Positions 45,643 through 55,940 of a stretch of 64,000 bases of DNA are shown here, piece by piece; the stretch's first letter is position 1, and each line of letters opens with the position of its first letter. The DNA lies in contig NZ_QGNY01000006.1 in NCBI RefSeq assembly GCF_003173575.1, forward strand, positions 1 to 64,000, in the 5' to 3' direction. Source of the stretch: Pedobacter paludis (GTDB lineage: Bacteria > Bacteroidota > Bacteroidia > Sphingobacteriales > Sphingobacteriaceae). The notes below the pieces were generated by a model that did not search any database, was not told the origin of the DNA, and worked only from the letters and a program-made list of their open reading frames with translations. A program made the position numbers and the translations under genes.

Positions 45643-47391
45643 TTATTTCAACCTTATTTCACTTACGCTCATTCCTTGCGGAACCATAGGGAATACATTA
45701 TTTTCTCTTCCAACCATAACTTCTAAAAGGTAAGAACCTTTATGATTGATCATGGTTTCCAAAGCTGTTCTCAAATTTTCGCGTTCATTAACCATTTGTG
45801 CTTCTATGTAATAAGCTTTGGCTAAAGCCACAAAATCTGGACTGGTAATGTTCACAAAAGAGTAACGTTTGTCGTTAAATAACTGTTGCCACTGGCGAAC
45901 CATACCTAAGAAGCGATTGTTCAGAATCAGAATTTTTACTTCAGCACCAAATTGCATGATGGTTCCTAATTCTTGAGGCGTCATTTGGAAACCGCCATCA
46001 CCGATAATGGCAATTACTGTTTTGTCCGGTGCGCCATATTTGGCGCCAATCGCTGCAGGCAATCCAAAGCCCATAGTGCCTAAACCTCCAGAGGTAATAT
46101 TACTGCGTGTATTGTTAAATTTTGCATAACGACAAGCCACCATTTGATGTTGACCAACATCTGTTACGATGATTGCTTCGCCATCGCAAATTTCATTGAT
46201 GTTGCGCAATACCTCGCCCATAGTAATTTCTTCACCTTCTGGATAAAGTTCTGATGTGATCACCTGGTCAATTTCCTGTTGATTATAATCTTTGAAAACG
46301 CCTAACCAATCTTCGTGTTTATTTTCATTAACCAAATTAGTTAACAATGGAAGTGTTTCTTTACAATCGCCCCAAATACCAACATCAGCCTTAACATTTT
46401 TATCTATTTCGGCCGGATCAATATCAAGATGAACAATTTTTGCCTGTTTTGCATATTTATCTAAACGACCTGTTACACGGTCATCGAAACGCATCCCGAT
46501 GGCAATAATTACATCAGCCTCATTGGTCAAAACATTCGGACCGTAATTTCCATGCATTCCCAACATACCAACATTTAATGGGTGTGAGGTTGGGATAGCG
46601 CCTTCACCCATGATCGTCCATGCCGAAGGAATTCCGGTTTTATCAATAAAAGCTTTAAATTCTTGTTCTGCGCTACCTAAAATAACCCCTTGGCCAAATA
46701 ACACGAATGGTTTTTTAGCTGCATTAATCAACTCGGCAGCCTGTTCAATATATTCTACCCTTACTTTTGGTTTCGGGCGATAACTGCGGATGTGGTTGCA
46801 TTTTATATATTCTGGAAATTCCTCAATCTGAATTTGTGCGTTTTTAGTAATGTCAATCAAAACGGGGCCCGGTCTGCCGCTTTTGGCAATATAAAATGCT
46901 TTTGCTAAAACTTCTTGGATTTCGTTGGCATCGGTAACCTGGTAATTCCACTTGGTAACTGGCGTAGTAATGTTAATTACATCTGTTTCCTGAAAGGCGT
47001 CTGTTCCTAATAAATGAGCGAAAACTTGCCCTGTAATTACGACTAAGGGAGTACTGTCTATCTGTGCATCTGCTAAACCGGTAACTAAGTTGGTTGCGCC
47101 TGGTCCGCTGGTGGCAAAACAAACACCTACTTTCCCACTTGTTCTAGCAAAACCTTGCGCTGCATGAATACCACCTTGCTCATGGCGGACTAAAATATGT
47201 TCCAATTTATCTGCATAATCGTAAAGTGCATCATAAATCGGCATAATTGCACCTCCAGGATATCCGAAAATAGTGGTTACGCCTTCTTCAATTAATCCAT
47301 TTAAAAGAACTTGAGAACCTGTTCCTTTAAATAATGTTTTTGAGGTTTCTGCTTGGGCCTCTGTTTGTAGTGTATCTTGTGCAGTTTCCAT
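45643..47391 (-). CDS. ilvB: Acetolactate synthase large (catalytic) subunit
   Basis: IlvB is the ThDP-dependent catalytic subunit that joins two pyruvates, or pyruvate with 2-oxobutanoate. The 582 residues contain the ThDP Glu region (GYPGGAIMPIYDALYD...HEQGG), the FAD-domain core (MLGMHGNYGPNVLTNEADVI) and the ThDP motif GDGGFQMTPQEL...NNRFLGMVRQWQQ. It follows ilvD by 129 bases, a gap holding two operator-like palindromes. Confidence 0.96.
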   Translation of the reverse strand: METAQDTLQTEAQAETSKTLFKGTGSQVLLNGLIEEGVTTIFGYPGGAIMPIYDALYDYADKLEHILVRHEQGGIHAAQGFARTSGKVGVCFATSGPGATNLVTGLADAQIDSTPLVVITGQVFAHLLGTDAFQETDVINITTPVTKWNYQVTDANEIQEVLAKAFYIAKSGRPGPVLIDITKNAQIQIEEFPEYIKCNHIRSYRPKPKVRVEYIEQAAELINAAKKPFVLFGQGVILGSAEQEFKAFIDKTGIPSAWTIMGEGAIPTSHPLNVGMLGMHGNYGPNVLTNEADVIIAIGMRFDDRVTGRLDKYAKQAKIVHLDIDPAEIDKNVKADVGIWGDCKETLPLLTNLVNENKHEDWLGVFKDYNQQEIDQVITSELYPEGEEITMGEVLRNINEICDGEAIIVTDVGQHQMVACRYAKFNNTRSNITSGGLGTMGFGLPAAIGAKYGAPDKTVIAIIGDGGFQMTPQELGTIMQFGAEVKILILNNRFLGMVRQWQQLFNDKRYSFVNITSPDFVALAKAYYIEAQMVNERENLRTALETMINHKGSYLLEVMVGRENNVFPMVPQGMSVSEIRLK

Positions 47392-47421
47392 AGTTATGTT
47401 TTTGCGGTTCTATTATTCTTT

Positions 47422-47482
47422 AAACTTGATGTCACAATTTGTGACATCAAGTTTTTCTTGGTAAGCAGTCACAAATTGTGAC
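47422..47482. promoter_or_regulatory. Paired GTCACAA-TTGTGAC palindromes between ilvD and ilvB
   Basis: Two nearly identical 15-bp palindromes, GTCACAATTTGTGAC (47431-47445) and GTCACAAATTGTGAC (47468-47482), have centres 37 bases apart. The first is extended by perfect inverted flanks (AAACTTGAT...ATCAAGTTT) into a 33-base palindrome from 47422 to 47454. Such paired dyads suggest an operator for a dimeric regulator. The longer one might also act as an RNA hairpin, but it has no minus-strand T-run of useful length. Confidence 0.6.
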
Positions 47483-47520
47483 CAGTTATGTATTGTTCTC
47501 CTTTTAGGGTGCTAAGGATG

Positions 47521-49203
47521 TTAATATTCATCTGTTACGCAACCACTTGCTGCGTCTGAAACCGTTTTTGCATATTTATAAAGCACACCTTTACTTACTT
47601 TTAAAGCTGGCTGTACATAATTTTTTCTTCGCTCTGCAATAACTTCCTCGCTAACCATTAAATTAATGGTGTTGTTTACTGCATCAATTTCAATCAAGTC
47701 ATCATCTTGAACTAATCCAATCAACCCACCTTTGTATGCCTCTGGAGTGATGTGGCCAACTACAAAACCATGCGTTCCGCCTGAAAAACGACCATCTGTA
47801 ATCAATGCTATAGATTTACCTAAACCAGCTCCAATAATTAGTGATGTTGGTTTTAGCATTTCTGGCATACCTGGAGCACCTACTGGGCCCTCATTTTTAA
47901 TTACCACAACATCTCCGGGTTTAATTCTTCCAGATGAAATTCCTGCAACTAAATCTTTTTCGCCATCAAAAACGCGTGCTGGACCTTCAAATTTTTCACC
48001 TTCTTTACCAGAGATTTTTGCTACAGAACCTTTTTCGGCCAAGTTTCCGTAAAGAATCTGTAAGTGGCCCGTAGCCTTAACTGGCTCGCTTAGTTTCTGA
48101 ACGATTTTTTGATCATAATCCATAATGGATTTCACATCTGCTAAGTTTTCAGCTACCGTTTTTCCAGTTACGGTTAAGCAATCTCCATGCAATAAGCCCT
48201 CATTTAATAAATATTTTAAAACTGCAGGAATCCCACCATATTGATGTAAATCCTGCATCAAATATTTACCGCTTGGCTTAAAATCGGCTAAAACTGGAGT
48301 TACATCACTCATTTTTTGGAAATCATCCTGAGTAATTTCCACCCCGATTGCTTTACCCATTGCAATAAAGTGTAAAACTGCATTGGTACTTCCTCCTAAT
48401 ATGATGATCGAGCGAATGGCATTCTCGAATGCTTTTCTCGTCATGATATCAGATGGTTTAATATCTTTTTCTAATAAAATTTTAATGTATTTACCAGCAT
48501 CTAAACACTCTTGCTTTTTCTCTGGACTAACCGCTGGATTTGATGAAGAGTATGGTAAACTCATACCCAAAGCCTCAATTGCCGATGCCATTGTATTTGC
48601 TGTATACATCCCGCCACATGCGCCCGCACCGGGACAAGTATGTTTGATAATTCCTTGATAATCCTCTTCAGAAAGATTGCCACATATTTTTTGTCCTAAA
48701 GCTTCGAAAGCCGAGACAATATTTAATTCTTCTCCTTTATAATGTCCTGGCGCAATTGTACCACCATAAACCATAATTGATGGCCGATCTAACCGAGCCA
48801 TTGCCATAATTGCACCTGGCATATTTTTATCGCAACCGGGAATGGTGATAATCCCATCGTAATATTGACCGCCACAAATGGTTTCGATACTGTCTGCAAT
48901 TACATCACGGCTTACCAAAGAGTAACGCATACCGTCGGTACCATTACTCATTCCATCACTTACGCCAATGGTGTTGAAAACCAAGCCCACTAAATCATTT
49001 TTCCAGACTCCAGCTTTAACATCTTTAGCAAGATCGTTAAGGTGCATGTTACAGGTGTTGCCATCGTAACCCATGCTTGCAATACCGACCTGTGCTTTTG
49101 CCATATCAGCATCGGTTAAGCCAATTCCATAAAGCATGGCTTGGGCTGCGGGTTGTGTTGGGTCTTGTGTAAATGTTTTACTGTACTTGTTTAATTCGCT
49201 CAT
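47521..49203 (-). CDS. ilvD: Dihydroxy-acid dehydratase
   Basis: IlvD removes water from dihydroxy acids to give the keto acids of valine and isoleucine. The 560 residues include the Fe-S/metal motifs [19 protein letters not shown] and [25 protein letters not shown], and the C-terminal [21 protein letters not shown]. The gene is preceded by its own short leader peptide and intrinsic terminator (49254-49385). Expression is probably attenuated according to charged tRNA supply. Confidence 0.97.
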   Translation of the reverse strand: MSELNKYSKTFTQDPTQPAAQAMLYGIGLTDADMAKAQVGIASMGYDGNTCNMHLNDLAKDVKAGVWKNDLVGLVFNTIGVSDGMSNGTDGMRYSLVSRDVIADSIETICGGQYYDGIITIPGCDKNMPGAIMAMARLDRPSIMVYGGTIAPGHYKGEELNIVSAFEALGQKICGNLSEEDYQGIIKHTCPGAGACGGMYTANTMASAIEALGMSLPYSSSNPAVSPEKKQECLDAGKYIKILLEKDIKPSDIMTRKAFENAIRSIIILGGSTNAVLHFIAMGKAIGVEITQDDFQKMSDVTPVLADFKPSGKYLMQDLHQYGGIPAVLKYLLNEGLLHGDCLTVTGKTVAENLADVKSIMDYDQKIVQKLSEPVKATGHLQILYGNLAEKGSVAKISGKEGEKFEGPARVFDGEKDLVAGISSGRIKPGDVVVIKNEGPVGAPGMPEMLKPTSLIIGAGLGKSIALITDGRFSGGTHGFVVGHITPEAYKGGLIGLVQDDDLIEIDAVNNTINLMVSEEVIAERRKNYVQPALKVSKGVLYKYAKTVSDAASGCVTDEY

Positions 49204-49253
49204 TGTTTAAAAATGTATGTATTCGGTTGTATTCAGTTATTTCCTTTTGAGGC

Positions 49254-49286
49254 AAAAAAAAACCGCCTCTTTTTTGGAGGCGGTTT
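49254..49286 (-). terminator. Intrinsic terminator of the ilvD attenuator
   Basis: On the minus strand a 10-bp stem (AAACCGCCTC / GAGGCGGTTT) runs into nine Ts. It lies 21 bases after the leader-peptide stop and 50 bases before the ilvD start codon. Its 5' arm can pair with GGGGTGG of the leader (49324-49330, 7 bp including two G-U pairs). Confidence 0.85.
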
Positions 49287-49307
49287 CGACATTGTATATT
49301 TTTTACT

Positions 49308-49385
49308 TTATACGCAACGATATCCACCCCTCTCTTGAGAAATGATAATAATCAGGTTGCTAATAATGTTTGTATTCAGATTCAT
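49308..49385 (-). CDS. Leader peptide of the ilvD attenuator (25 aa)
   Basis: ATG at 49385 opens a 25-codon frame ending in TAA at 49308. Six Ile and two Leu codons are present, with the run LIIII at residues 11-15, then SQERGGYRCV to the end. The control run lies shortly before the antiterminator segment in codons 18-21. In the classic model a ribosome stalled at Ile leaves that segment free to block the terminator. A ribosome reaching the stop lets the terminator form. The peptide itself needs no function. Known from E. coli ilv leaders; the sequence here is unrelated. Confidence 0.75.
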   Translation of the reverse strand: MNLNTNIISNLIIIISQERGGYRCV

Positions 49386-49400
49386 ATCTTGATTGAATGA

Positions 49401-49429
49401 CAAACATACTAACTTTTTAAAAAGGCAAA
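49401..49429 (-). promoter_or_regulatory. Candidate promoter for the ilvD leader
   Basis: On the minus strand, TATGTTTG (49401-49408) matches TAnnTTTG exactly and TTTG (49426-49429) is the -33 box. The 17-base spacing is slightly short. The leader ATG follows 16 bases after the -7 box, giving a very short 5' UTR. This would let ilvD and the genes after it be expressed separately from ilvE. Confidence 0.5.
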
Positions 49430-49449
49430 GAACTATTTTAAAATAATAT

Positions 49450-50340
49450 TTATATAATTACCTCGTAGTTAACTTTTTCAAGCACAAGGTTTTTGTAAGC
49501 ACGTTGTATGGTATAACCTATAGATTCTCTCCATAGCGAACGGTAAACAATATCATCTATTGAAGCAATGCCTGCAATCTCTGTAGCCGTACCACATAAG
49601 AAAGCACCATCTGCCGATTTTAAGTCTTCAACGGTTAATTTTTTCTCTATGCATTCGATATCTAAAACTGTACAAAGTTCTTTAACTGTTGCCCTAGTAA
49701 TTCCCGGTAAGATATTTCCTAAAGATGGAGTGTAAAGTTTTCCATCTTTTTCTAAGAAAATATTGGCTCCAGATGCTTCAGCAACAAATCCATGCATATC
49801 TAGGAGCAAAGCTTCATCATAACCTTTAATGTTTGCTGCAGTTGTAGCCAATATTGAGTTTACGTAATTTCCACTTAATTTCGCTTCCATTGGAGTCGAT
49901 TTTGGATTCGGTCTTTCGTAATCTGAAATGGTTAGTTTTAATAGTTTGTTGCCTGAATAAGCATCCCAATCCCAGGCGCAAATTAAAATTGAAACACCTG
50001 ATGGTTCGTTCAGTTTCATGTTTGGGTGGCAAAAAACTAATGGGCGGATATAGGCATCCTTTAGTTTATTTAAGATAAGGAGTTTATAGGTTTCCTTGAT
50101 CAATTCCTCTTTATCCCATGGAAAAGGAATATTTGCAAGTTGGCAAGAACGCTCTAAGCGATCGAAATGTGCCGCCGCTTTAAATATCCGGTTTCCGTTG
50201 TGTGTTTTGTAGGCTCTAATTCCTTCAAAAGCAGCATAGCCATAATGAAGCGACTGCCCATAAAGATCAGTACTGCTTTCAACAGCTTTTTTAAACTGCC
50301 CATCAAGATATATAATCGTATTAGAATTATAGTAGTTCAT
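49450..50340 (-). CDS. ilvE: Branched-chain amino acid aminotransferase
   Basis: IlvE transaminates the keto acids of Val, Leu and Ile with glutamate. The 296-residue class IV aminotransferase shows LHYGYAAFEGIRAYKT, the PLP lysine region EAKLSGNYVNSILA, and the class signature LLLDMHGFVAEASGANIFLEKDG...NILPGITRATVKEL. It is the first structural gene of the branched-chain block, preceded by a 44-codon leader peptide and an intrinsic terminator, so it is likely attenuated. It is 64 bases before the ilvD leader start, and has no terminator of its own before that. Confidence 0.96.
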   Translation of the reverse strand: MNYYNSNTIIYLDGQFKKAVESSTDLYGQSLHYGYAAFEGIRAYKTHNGNRIFKAAAHFDRLERSCQLANIPFPWDKEELIKETYKLLILNKLKDAYIRPLVFCHPNMKLNEPSGVSILICAWDWDAYSGNKLLKLTISDYERPNPKSTPMEAKLSGNYVNSILATTAANIKGYDEALLLDMHGFVAEASGANIFLEKDGKLYTPSLGNILPGITRATVKELCTVLDIECIEKKLTVEDLKSADGAFLCGTATEIAGIASIDDIVYRSLWRESIGYTIQRAYKNLVLEKVNYEVII

Positions 50341-50360
50341 AATACTGTGTTTTGTTATTT

Positions 50361-50394
50361 AAAAAAAGCGTCCCGTTTTGTATCGGGACGCTTT
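50361..50394 (-). terminator. Intrinsic terminator of the ilvE attenuator
   Basis: A perfect 11-bp stem (AAAGCGTCCCG / CGGGACGCTTT) with an eight-base loop continues into further Ts (seven in all, three of them in the stem). It lies 26 bases after the leader-peptide stop and 20 bases before ilvE. Its 5' arm can alternatively pair with CGGGCAGCTTT (50424-50434) in nine of eleven positions. Confidence 0.88.
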
Positions 50395-50420
50395 AGGTAT
50401 ATTTAGTTTTTTAAATCTAT

Positions 50421-50555
50421 TTAAAAGCTGCCCGTCTTCTTTCCTGGTAAAATGTTTAGGAGTAGAAGGTTCAGAATAATGACTGGTAAAAGCACAACAT
50501 TAACAGCCACGGTTGCAGCAGTATTATTTGTGATTATGTTATTTTGAATCGTCAT
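50421..50555 (-). CDS. Leader peptide of the ilvE attenuator (44 aa), Val/Leu/Ile-rich
   Basis: ATG at 50555 opens a 44-codon frame; an upstream ATG at 50609 would add 18 residues but overlaps the likely promoter. The core is dense in branched-chain codons: TVAVNVVLLP, then VIILNLLLLNILPG. It contains eight Leu, five Val and seven or so Ile residues, plus several Thr. The tail KKTGSF and its stop codon hold the antiterminator segment. This is the layout of a multivalent attenuator responding to Val, Leu and Ile together, as in the E. coli ilvGMEDA leader. It is not related to that leader in sequence. Confidence 0.78.
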   Translation of the reverse strand: MTIQNNIITNNTAATVAVNVVLLPVIILNLLLLNILPGKKTGSF

Positions 50556-50578
50556 TATTTCCTTATTGTTTATAAAAA

Positions 50579-50608
50579 CCAATTTAGTTTTTGGTTCATT
50601 AATATGCA
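50579..50608 (-). promoter_or_regulatory. Candidate promoter for the ilvE leader
   Basis: On the minus strand, TAAATTGG (50579-50586) differs from TAnnTTTG at one position, and TTG (50606-50608) lies 19 bases upstream. The leader ATG at 50555 follows, with an expected short 5' UTR of about 15-20 bases. Confidence 0.4.
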
Positions 50609-50830
50609 AGAAAAATCATAAAAAAGTTAATTCGGAATTTAATTCTATATATGATCATTATTTCGGAATAATATTCTTAATAGAAGTTAGATTAGGGATT
50701 TAATGCCGATAGCTGTAGACCAAATATCAAAACGGTATACGGTATGTTTATTATGCTTGCATTATAAATTTTCTGTTTTTCTTCTTAAATTCTGTTTTTC
50801 ATCCAAGAAAATTGAAATTTGACCTTTATT

Positions 50831-51550
50831 TTATCTGTTAATATCAGGGTTTTGATAATGCATCATTTTCATTCCGTAAAGCCATCTGTCTTGTATGCTC
50901 AAAAGATTTCCTTCAAATTCAAAACCAGCCATCATTTTTGAAAATGTTGTTTCTTTTCTTAATGATTTCTGAAGTTTTGTAAGTGAGGTTTTGCTCAGTT
51001 TCCTGTAATAAGGATCAATTAGATTTTGCTCTTTCAGCAACAAATGCCCATCCCAGATTTCAGCATCAATACCTCTTAGTGGTTGGTGCTCATAAAGAGC
51101 TTTCAAGTCTTTCCAAATGTCATCGAAGATAATCCCATTGCCTGTAACTACAAATTCTTCAATTTCTTTGTTCGAATTACCGGATGCAATGGCTATGGAG
51201 GTGAGAAGTTTTTTGAGTTTTGAGGTCGTTTCTTTTGCGGCTTCAGCCCATCTAGTTTCAAATCCTAATGAATCTGTTTTCAGTTCGAACCATTTATAAA
51301 AACCGCAGCGCTGATAAATGTCTTGATATTCTAGATAGCCATTGGGTTTTTTGATGTTGATTTTGTTTGCCTGATTCCAGATTTCGCTTTCTTTTTCTCT
51401 ATCAGCTTTTAGCCAATTGCCGTCTAAGCCATTATGTTTGCCAGCAGGAAAAGTTTTAATGTAATCGTCAATACTCGAGAACTCTTTGCATTCTGCTTTG
51501 AAAGACAGAATAAGAAGAGTTAAAATCAACAACCTTTTTAATGCAACCAT
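50831..51550 (-). CDS. Hypothetical secreted protein
   Basis: I recognise no family. The 239 residues start with a signal peptide (MVALKRLLILTLLILSFKAEC). The mature part is mixed alpha/beta with many aromatic residues (YLEYQDIYQRCGFYKWFELKTD, DRWLYGMKMMHYQNPD). It lies between the HigBA pair and the ilvE leader, with gaps on both sides, so it is probably a single transcription unit. Confidence 0.6.
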   Translation of the reverse strand: MVALKRLLILTLLILSFKAECKEFSSIDDYIKTFPAGKHNGLDGNWLKADREKESEIWNQANKINIKKPNGYLEYQDIYQRCGFYKWFELKTDSLGFETRWAEAAKETTSKLKKLLTSIAIASGNSNKEIEEFVVTGNGIIFDDIWKDLKALYEHQPLRGIDAEIWDGHLLLKEQNLIDPYYRKLSKTSLTKLQKSLRKETTFSKMMAGFEFEGNLLSIQDRWLYGMKMMHYQNPDINR

Positions 51551-51611
51551 GTATATCGAATCGGTATTTCAATAAGATACGATTAAAATGAGGGTTTGGG
51601 TTGCTGGTAAT

Positions 51612-51638
51612 AAAAAAAAACCTCTCGATTTTGAGAGG
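51612..51638 (-). terminator. Intrinsic terminator after higA
   Basis: On the minus strand, CCTCTC / GAGAGG (51621-51638) with a six-base loop runs into nine Ts. It ends the toxin-antitoxin unit. Confidence 0.75.
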
Positions 51639-51649
51639 CTTAATATTAA

Positions 51650-51946
51650 TTATGATGCTATTGCGAACAACTTTATGCTATTAAATTCTTCTTGCTTTTC
51701 AGATAATTCGTTTTCAATGTCAAAATCATCTTGTAGCCCAAGCCAGAATTTAGCTGAATTGCCAAAAAAAATGCTGAAACGTAATGCAGTATCTGCTGTA
51801 ATTCTTCTTTTTCCTTTAATTATTTCAGAAATACGGGTTTGAGGAATATTTGTTTCTTTTGCTAAACGGTAGGCTGTGACGCCTAAGGGAATTAGAAATT
51901 CCTCATTTAAAATTTCTCCTGGATGTATGTTTGGTAGTTTTTCCAT
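51650..51946 (-). CDS. higA: HigA-type antitoxin
   Basis: The 98 residues carry an XRE helix-turn-helix (LGVTAYRLAKETNIPQTRISEIIKGKRRITADTALRFSIFF) preceded by IHPGEILNEEFL, the signature of HigA addiction-module antitoxins. It should bind the operator of its own operon and neutralise the upstream toxin. The toxin gene stops one base before this start, the usual HigBA order with the toxin first. Confidence 0.92.
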   Translation of the reverse strand: MEKLPNIHPGEILNEEFLIPLGVTAYRLAKETNIPQTRISEIIKGKRRITADTALRFSIFFGNSAKFWLGLQDDFDIENELSEKQEEFNSIKLFAIAS

Positions 51947-51947
51947 C

Positions 51948-52229
51948 TTAATGATAATCTATAATTTCAACTTCGCTTGCATTTCCACTTTGCCACTTAA
52001 AAATTATTCTCCATTGGTCGTTAATTCTAATGCTGTAATAATCTTTGAGGTCACCTTTTTTCTTTTCTAATTTATTAGAGGGCGGTATGGTTAAATCTTG
52101 AATGTTTTGCGAATTACTGATCATTCTTAATTTCCTTCGTCCAACAGTTTGAATTTCTAAAGGTATTTTCGAAACCCGAATACCGTTCCATATCTTTTCC
52201 GTGTCTTTAGATCCAAAGGAAAGTATCAT
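51948..52229 (-). CDS. higB: HigB-type toxin (RelE/ParE superfamily)
   Basis: From ATG 52229 the 93-residue product begins MILSFGSKDTEKIWNG, typical of HigB host-killing toxins. It continues RRKLRMISNSQNIQDLTIPPSNKLEKKKGDLKDYYSIRINDQWRIIFKW, with the RelE-like basic and Arg-rich catalytic strand. HigB toxins cleave mRNA on the ribosome. The frame is open to 52256 but the family starts at 52229. It is adjacent to atpC, so the pair sits in a stable chromosomal position. Confidence 0.92.
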   Translation of the reverse strand: MILSFGSKDTEKIWNGIRVSKIPLEIQTVGRRKLRMISNSQNIQDLTIPPSNKLEKKKGDLKDYYSIRINDQWRIIFKWQSGNASEVEIIDYH

Positions 52230-52277
52230 GATTATGTTTTGCGTTACTAACGTCAAAGGTATGTATTTTTCTTAAAC

Positions 52278-52313
52278 AAAAAAAGCCTTTCCGAAATTAA
52301 TCGAAAAGGCTTT
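52278..52313 (-). terminator. Intrinsic terminator after atpC
   Basis: On the minus strand, AAAGCCTTTTCGA / TCGGAAAGGCTTT (one G-U pair) runs into seven Ts. It ends the atpDC unit before the HigBA operon. Confidence 0.8.
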
Positions 52314-52331
52314 CTATGTGTTTTAATTATT

Positions 52332-52577
52332 TTAAGCAATACCTTCTGCTAAAACAACAATCTTATTGTGAATGGCTTCTACTACGCCACCTTTAATAAA
52401 AAAGCGTTGCTCGTCAGTTTTATTTGCTTTTATAATAACTTCTCCATCTTCTAAAGTTGAGATGATAGGGGCGTGGTCTTTTAAAATCTGAAAAGAACCT
52501 AAAGTACCAGGAACCGTAACTGATGTTACTTCACCTTCGAAAACTTTTTTATCCGGAGTTAATATTTCTAAATTCAT
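52332..52577 (-). CDS. atpC: ATP synthase F1 epsilon subunit
   Basis: AtpC is part of the central stalk and regulates F1 rotation. The 81-residue protein is short: it contains the N-terminal beta sandwich (MNLEILTPDKKVFEGEVTSVTVPGTLGSFQILKDHAPIISTLEDGEV) but not the C-terminal helical hairpin found in many species. Such short epsilon subunits are common in Bacteroidota. It follows atpD by 82 bases. Confidence 0.93.
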   Translation of the reverse strand: MNLEILTPDKKVFEGEVTSVTVPGTLGSFQILKDHAPIISTLEDGEVIIKANKTDEQRFFIKGGVVEAIHNKIVVLAEGIA

Positions 52578-52582
52578 TCTTA

Positions 52583-52644
52583 AAGTTTTACGTTTTACGT
52601 TGTAAGTTTTAAGTCAACCGACTTGCACTTAAAACGTAAAACTT
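52583..52644. repeat. Inverted word repeat in the atpD-atpC spacer
   Basis: AAGTTTTACGTTTTACG (52583-52599) and CTTAAAACGTAAAACTT (52628-52644) are near-exact inverted copies. The sequence between is made of similar words (TTGTAAGTTTTAAGT). It could form a hairpin between two genes that need different expression levels. Confidence 0.55.
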
Positions 52645-52659
52645 ATTACGTACAACGTA

Positions 52660-54240
<1,581 letters not shown>

Positions 54241-54323
54241 TTATTCTTGGTTAATTTTAAATATATATTATAAATTTTTTCAACAAGGTTTTTATAGATA
54301 ATTTAGAGGCACAAAATCATCTG

Positions 54324-55294
<971 letters not shown>

Positions 55295-55377
55295 TGCAGA
55301 CAAGGTAGTTTTATTATGTTTGAAGCTTTGCTCGGTCAATTAACCAATTAATACAATTAAACATTTAACCATAAAAT

Positions 55378-55842
55378 ATGTCATTACAAGTTGGCGATCA
55401 AGCCCCAGATTTTAAATTATACAGTTCTGATTTAACAGAAATTTCCTTAGCTGCCTTTAAAGGCAAAAAAGTAATTATCCATTTTTTCCCAATGGCATTT
55501 ACTGGTGTTTGTACTGAGCAACTGTGTACCATGAGAGATAATTTTAGCTACTATGAAGGGATCGATGCGCAGGTTTTAGGTGTTTCTGTAGATTCTCCGT
55601 TTTCTTTAGCCAAATTTAAAGAGGAGCAGAAATATCAGTTTCCTTTGTTGTCTGATTTTAACAAAGAAGTTTCTAAAGCTTTTGGAGCATATTATGATGA
55701 ATTTTTGTTCGGTTTAAAAGGAGTTTCTAAAAGAGGAGCCTTTGTAATTGATGAAGAAGGTAAAATTATTTATGCCGAAGTTTTAGAAGATGCCCGTGAG
55801 TTGCCTGATTTTAAAGCAATTAATGAAGCATTAAAATCTTAA
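55378..55842 (+). CDS. Peroxiredoxin (AhpE/BCP-like)
   Basis: The 154-residue thioredoxin-fold peroxidase has the peroxidatic motif FPMAFTGVCTEQLCTMRD with Cys45 and a second Cys50 five residues on. The C-terminal GVSKRGAFVIDEEGKIIYAEVLEDARELPD pattern fits the one-Cys or atypical AhpE/BCP-like group. It reduces hydrogen peroxide and organic hydroperoxides in the cytosol. The reductant is not visible in the neighbourhood. Confidence 0.9.
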   Translation: MSLQVGDQAPDFKLYSSDLTEISLAAFKGKKVIIHFFPMAFTGVCTEQLCTMRDNFSYYEGIDAQVLGVSVDSPFSLAKFKEEQKYQFPLLSDFNKEVSKAFGAYYDEFLFGLKGVSKRGAFVIDEEGKIIYAEVLEDARELPDFKAINEALKS

Positions 55843-55887
55843 TGCATACACTACAGAAGTAAGAGTAAGATTTTTTTTAAAATATAA

Positions 55888-55918
55888 TTGCTAATTTAAA
55901 TCTCAAATCTTACTTTTG
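55888..55918 (+). promoter_or_regulatory. Promoter of tRNA-Arg (Bacteroidota consensus)
   Basis: TTG (55888-55890) and TACTTTTG (55911-55918) are separated by 20 bases and match TTG / TAnnTTTG exactly. Transcription should start about 55923-55926, 15 or so bases before the tRNA. Confidence 0.75.
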
Positions 55919-55940
55919 CAGTCCGTTAACAAACGGAAAC

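Noticed and set aside
49204..50420. T-box or riboswitch before ilvD or ilvE
   Set aside because: No T-box bulge sequence (TGGNACCGCG-type) was seen, and the leader ORF with codon run explains the terminators better. T-boxes are also mainly a Gram-positive feature.
50556..50609. 18-codon N-terminal extension of the ilvE leader from ATG 50609
   Set aside because: It would overlap the candidate promoter boxes (50579-50608); the ATG at 50555 gives a compact leader with the regulatory codons intact.
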